From: Streptomyces sp. NBC_00820
GTDB taxonomy: Bacteria; Actinomycetota; Actinomycetes; Streptomycetales; Streptomycetaceae
Length of the DNA: 64,000 nt
Direction of reading: 5' to 3'
Assembly: GCF_036347055.1 (NCBI RefSeq)
Contig: NZ_CP108882.1
Coordinates: forward strand, 4,878,501-4,942,500
Made by a program: the position numbers and the translations under genes. This document shows, in pieces, positions 60,565-64,000 of the stretch. The stretch's first letter is position 1. Every line of letters begins with the position of its first letter. The notes under the pieces were generated by a model, which was not told the origin of the DNA, ran no database searches, and saw nothing but the letters and a program-made list of their open reading frames with translations.

Positions 60565-63182
60565 GCGACGACTCCGTACGGGCGGCGGCCTACGGCTCCG
60601 GGCCTCTCCTTCTCGGCGTCCGGCACCACGGTCCCGGCTCCGCGCGCGCGGTGCGGGCGGCCCTGGACGCAGCCCGGCCCGCCGCCGTACTGATCGAGGG
60701 GCCGCCCGAGGCCGATCCGCTGATCCCCCTGGCCGCCGACCCGGAGACGCGGCCCCCGGTCGCCCTGCTCGCCCACGCCGTCGACGAGCCCGGCCGCTCG
60801 GCCTTCTGGCCGTTCGCCGACTTCAGCCCCGAGTGGGTGGCGATCCGCTGGGCGCTCGACCACGAAGTCCCGGTCCGCTTGATCGACTTGCCGGCCGCGC
60901 ACACGCTGGCGTGGGAAGCAGAAGGAGAAGGAGAGGGCGACGGGGGCGAGGAGGGGGAAGGGCCGGTCGGGGCGGACGGCGGGGCCGGTCCCGAGGGCCG
61001 GCCGGCCTCCGAGGAAGCCCTGCGCCTCGATCCGCTCGCCGTGCTCGCCGAGGCCGCCGGATACGACGATCCCGAGCGGTGGTGGGAGGACGTCGTGGAG
61101 CACCAGGGCCCCGGGAGGCGGGAGCCGTTCGCCCCCTTCGCCGCGCTGGAGGAGGCGATGGGCGCGCTGCGAGAGCGGTACGGAAACGGCGGGCGGGCGC
61201 GTGACCTGGTGCGGGAGGCCCATATGCGGCTGCGTGTGCGGGCCGCGCGGAAGGAGTTCGGGGACGAGCTGGCCGTGGTGTGCGGGGCCTGGCATGTGCC
61301 CGCGCTGCGCGAGAAGGCCACCGTGACCGCCGACCGGGCGCTGCTGAAGGGACTGCCCAAGGTCAGAACCGATCTGACCTGGGTGCCCTGGACGCACCGC
61401 AGACTCGCCCGGTCGAGCGGGTACGGCGCAGGGATCGACTCGCCGGGCTGGTACGGCCATCTGTTCCGGGTACCGGACCGGCCGGTCGAGCGGTGGCTGA
61501 CCAAGGTGGCGGGGCTGCTGCGCGAGGAGGACCGGCCGGTCTCCTCCGCGCACGTCATCGAGGCGGTGCGGCTCGCGGAGACCCTGGCGGCCATGCGCGG
61601 GCGCCCGCTGCCCGGCCTGAGCGAGACCACCGACGCCGTGCGCGCGGTGATGTGCGACGGCTCGGACGTGCCGCTGTCCCTCGTGTACGACCGGCTGGTG
61701 GTCGGGGACGAGCTGGGGGAGGTGCCCGAGGCCGCGCCCGCGGTGCCGTTGCAGCGCGACCTGGCCCGGGAGCAGCGCCGGCTGCGGCTCAAGCCCGAGG
61801 CGCTGGAGCGGGAGCTGGAGCTGGACCTGCGTAAGGACACCGACGCCGGCCGCGGCCGGCTGCTGCACCGGCTGCGGTTGCTGGGCGTCGGCTGGGGCGA
61901 ACCCACCCGGTCGCGGGGGAGCACGGGCACCTTCCGGGAGACCTGGCGGCTGCGCTGGGAGCCGGAGTTGTCGGTGCGGGTGGCCGAGGCGGGGGTGTGG
62001 GGGACGACCGTGCTCGCCGCGGCGACGGCCAAGGCCGGGGCGGACGCGACCACCGCGGGAGCGCTCGCCGAGGTCACCGAGCTCGCCGAGCGGTGCCTGC
62101 TCGCCGGGCTGCCGGACGCGTTGCCCGTGGTGATGCGGGTGCTCGCCGACCGGGCGGCCATGGACGCCGACGTGGGGCACCTCGCCCAGGCGCTGCCCGC
62201 CCTGGTCCGTTCGCTGCGCTACGGCGACGTGCGCGGCAGCGACACCGGCGCGCTGGCCGGCGTCGCGGTGGGCCTCGCCGAGCGCGTCTTCGTCGGACTG
62301 CCGTCGGCCTGCGCCGCCCTGGACGCGGACGCGGCGGAGGAGATGCGGGGTCATGTGGACGCCGTGCACGGCGCCGTGAGCCTCCTGGCGGAGACCCTGC
62401 CCAGCGCTTCGGCCTCCGGCCACGGCGAACCGTCCAGCGCTTCGGCCTCCGGCCACAGTGAACCGTCAGGCGCCGCGGCCTCCGGGCGGGGTGACGTGCC
62501 CGGTGCCGCGGTCTCCGGGCGTGGGGAGCGGTCGGACGTACCCGAGTCCGTGCGCGGGGACCGGTCGGGTGCCGTGGGCGCCGGACGCGGACGGACACCG
62601 GCGGCTCCGGCCTCCGGGCACGGTGATCTGCGCGGCCGTTGGCGCTCGGTGCTGCGTGCGCTGTCCCTGCGGGACACCGTGCCCGGCGTGATCAGGGGGC
62701 GGGCCGTACGCCTGCTGCTGGACGAGGGCGCGCTGGAGGCGGAGGAGGCGGCCCGGCTGATGGGGCTGGTGCTGTCGCCCGGGACGCCGCCCGCTGACGC
62801 GGCCGCCTGGATCGAGGGCTTCGCCGGCGGCGGGGGCGGGATGCTGCTGGTGCACGACCAGCGGCTGCTCGGCCTGGTCGACGCCTGGCTGACCGCCGTG
62901 CCCGCGGAGGCCTTCACGGACGTACTGCCGCTGCTGCGGCGCACCTTCTCGGCGTACGAGCCCGGGGTGCGCAGGACCCTCGGCGAACTGGTGCGGCGGG
63001 GGCCGGGAGCCGGGGCCGGTGCCGTGGCCGACGCGGCCGGGACGCCGGGCTTCGCGGCGGAACCGGACCGCGAGCGCGCGGACGCGGTGCTGCCCGTCCT
63101 GCGGCTGCTGCTCGGCCTGGACGACGGGCCGGGGGAGCGGGCATCGACCGACGACAACGGTTTGGTGGGAGTGGGCGCATGA
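60561..63182 (+). CDS. DUF5682 family protein
   Basis: 873 residues starting at the GTG that overlaps the AAA stop. The conserved opening LLLGVRHHGPGSARAVRAALDAARPAAVLIEGPPEADPL is the DUF5682 (YehM-like) signature. VCGAWHVPAL and the TEDxL-like motifs follow, then a helical C-terminal half. A variable linker at about residues 610-690 is built of SASGHGEP/SASGHSEP/AASGRGD repeats. The His/Glu pairs (RHHGPGS, EGPPEAD, CGAWHVP) look like a possible metal or active site; function unproven. An ATGA overlap joins it to the VWA gene. Confidence 0.88.
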   Translation: MSDDSVRAAAYGSGPLLLGVRHHGPGSARAVRAALDAARPAAVLIEGPPEADPLIPLAADPETRPPVALLAHAVDEPGRSAFWPFADFSPEWVAIRWALDHEVPVRLIDLPAAHTLAWEAEGEGEGDGGEEGEGPVGADGGAGPEGRPASEEALRLDPLAVLAEAAGYDDPERWWEDVVEHQGPGRREPFAPFAALEEAMGALRERYGNGGRARDLVREAHMRLRVRAARKEFGDELAVVCGAWHVPALREKATVTADRALLKGLPKVRTDLTWVPWTHRRLARSSGYGAGIDSPGWYGHLFRVPDRPVERWLTKVAGLLREEDRPVSSAHVIEAVRLAETLAAMRGRPLPGLSETTDAVRAVMCDGSDVPLSLVYDRLVVGDELGEVPEAAPAVPLQRDLAREQRRLRLKPEALERELELDLRKDTDAGRGRLLHRLRLLGVGWGEPTRSRGSTGTFRETWRLRWEPELSVRVAEAGVWGTTVLAAATAKAGADATTAGALAEVTELAERCLLAGLPDALPVVMRVLADRAAMDADVGHLAQALPALVRSLRYGDVRGSDTGALAGVAVGLAERVFVGLPSACAALDADAAEEMRGHVDAVHGAVSLLAETLPSASASGHGEPSSASASGHSEPSGAAASGRGDVPGAAVSGRGERSDVPESVRGDRSGAVGAGRGRTPAAPASGHGDLRGRWRSVLRALSLRDTVPGVIRGRAVRLLLDEGALEAEEAARLMGLVLSPGTPPADAAAWIEGFAGGGGGMLLVHDQRLLGLVDAWLTAVPAEAFTDVLPLLRRTFSAYEPGVRRTLGELVRRGPGAGAGAVADAAGTPGFAAEPDRERADAVLPVLRLLLGLDDGPGERASTDDNGLVGVGA

Positions 63183-64000
63183 CGACGAATCCGATGGTGG
63201 ACAGCACCGGCACCGGCACCGGCACCGGCATTGGCCCCGGCGACACCGCGCGTGAGCGGCTGCGGCGCTGGCGGCTGGTGCTCGGCGGAGACCAGGCGGA
63301 CGGCACCGGATGCGTGCTGTCGGGCCGGGACGCGGCGATGGACGGCACACTGGCCGCGCTGTACGGCAAGGAGGACAAGGGGCAGGCGGGCCGGGAGCGT
63401 TCGGCGGGACTCGGCGCGTCCGCCCCGTCCGTGGCCCGCTGGCTCGGCGACATCCGCACCTACTTCCCCTCCTCCGTCGTCCAGGTCATGCAGCGCGACG
63501 CCATCGACCGGCTCGGGCTGGCCGCGCTGCTGCTGGAGCCGGAGATGCTGGAGGCGGTGGAGGCCGACGTGCATCTGGTCGGCACGCTACTCTCGCTCAA
63601 CAAGGCGATGCCGGAGACGACGAAGGAGTCGGCGCGGGCGGTCGTGCGCAAGGTGGTCGAGGACCTGGAGAAGCGGCTCGTCACGCGCACCCGGGCCACC
63701 CTCACCGGAGCCCTCGACCGCAGTGCCCGGATCAGCCGGCCGCGCCACCACGACATCGACTGGAACCGCACCATCGCGGCCAACCTCAAGCACTACCTGC
63801 CCGAGTACCGCACGATCGTGCCGGAGCGGCTCATCGGCTACGGGCGGGCCGCGCAGTCCGTGAAGAAGGAGGTCATCCTCTGCATCGACCAGTCCGGGTC
63901 GATGGCTGCGTCGGTGGTCTACGCGTCCGTGTTCGGGGCGGTGCTCGCCTCCATGCGGTCCATCAGCACCCGGCTCGTCGTCTTCGACACGGCGGTCGTC
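63179..64000 (+). CDS. VWA domain-containing protein (partial, runs off the window)
   Basis: Open to the last base; 274 codons are present. It starts at the ATG that overlaps the DUF5682 stop. A short Gly-Thr repeat (TGTGTGTG) precedes a helical N-terminal domain (ERLRRWRLVLGGDQADGT; HYLPEYRTIVPERLIGYG). The von Willebrand A domain then begins with the MIDAS motif DQSGSM at Asp237, followed by STRLVVFDTAV. VWA partners of MoxR ATPases bind divalent metal and substrate. It is YehP-like by context. The rest of the domain lies outside the window. Confidence 0.9.
   Translation, partial: MTTNPMVDSTGTGTGTGIGPGDTARERLRRWRLVLGGDQADGTGCVLSGRDAAMDGTLAALYGKEDKGQAGRERSAGLGASAPSVARWLGDIRTYFPSSVVQVMQRDAIDRLGLAALLLEPEMLEAVEADVHLVGTLLSLNKAMPETTKESARAVVRKVVEDLEKRLVTRTRATLTGALDRSARISRPRHHDIDWNRTIAANLKHYLPEYRTIVPERLIGYGRAAQSVKKEVILCIDQSGSMAASVVYASVFGAVLASMRSISTRLVVFDTAVV

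Noticed and set aside
59301..63182. One 1,293-codon frame covering both the AAA and DUF5682 genes
   Set aside because: Its first 420 codons lie out of frame over the MoxR gene and are Arg/Gly/Pro-rich. The real gene begins at the GTG at 60561, coupled to the AAA stop.

Overview
The window is chromosomal DNA from a high-G+C actinomycete, almost certainly a Streptomyces. Its left half carries the developmental regulators whiD and bldM with the sigma gene shbA, and the genes show strong G/C third positions, many GTG starts, ATGA/GTGA overlaps and apparently leaderless transcripts. The groEL1 - whiB-type - sigma - guaB - guaB3 - GMC oxidoreductase - guaA order also resembles the M. tuberculosis groEL1/whiB3/sigD/guaB2/guaB3/choD/guaA region, here with insertions. 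No rRNA, tRNA or CRISPR was seen.

Layout. 1-4300: 3' end of groEL1 and terminator, two hypotheticals, an SDR, a MOSC protein and a LysR regulator. 4400-11060: whiD, bldM (with an exact sigma-BldN-type promoter), shbA, guaB, guaB3 and a nucleotide-sugar dehydrogenase lacking its catalytic Cys. 11350-24161: glpD, then five clustered Ser/Thr-kinase genes. One encodes a pseudokinase with a split C-lobe, and the array is interrupted by an AT-richer gene for a small secreted protein. 24288-30690: an aldehyde dehydrogenase, a ChoD-like GMC oxidoreductase, a possible small RNA locus, a chorismate mutase behind a Phe/Tyr-type leader-peptide attenuator, and guaA. 30709-37856: a PPOX protein, a class II aldolase, a DUF4429/SHOCT protein, a membrane protein, a 2.5-kb IS630-type element carrying a quinone-reductase/HxlR pair as cargo, and a DoxX protein. 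38199-44767: an envelope-stress module (PspC-toastrack protein divergent from a PspC histidine kinase and NarL-type regulator), then a WYL regulator divergent from an MFS exporter. 44876-55701: cell-wall hydrolases (two NlpC/P60, one M23; one NlpC/P60 gene lies behind a c-di-AMP riboswitch), a TehA/SLAC1-like protein, pcrA with a MITE at its stop codon, a lipase-like hydrolase and icmB. 56143-64000: two divergent arms, DUF5691 + SWIM on one side and MoxR AAA + DUF5682 + VWA on the other (VWA cut by the window edge), with a perfect 13-bp inverted repeat between them.

How the parts relate. Three themes recur: developmental and sigma control (whiD, bldM, shbA), purine supply (guaB, guaB3, guaA), and envelope sensing and remodelling (receptor kinases, PspC module, wall hydrolases under c-di-AMP). 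The best candidates for undescribed biology are the SWIM/DUF5691-MoxR/DUF5682/VWA system, the pseudokinase inside the kinase array, the chorismate-mutase attenuator, and the cargo-bearing IS630 element.
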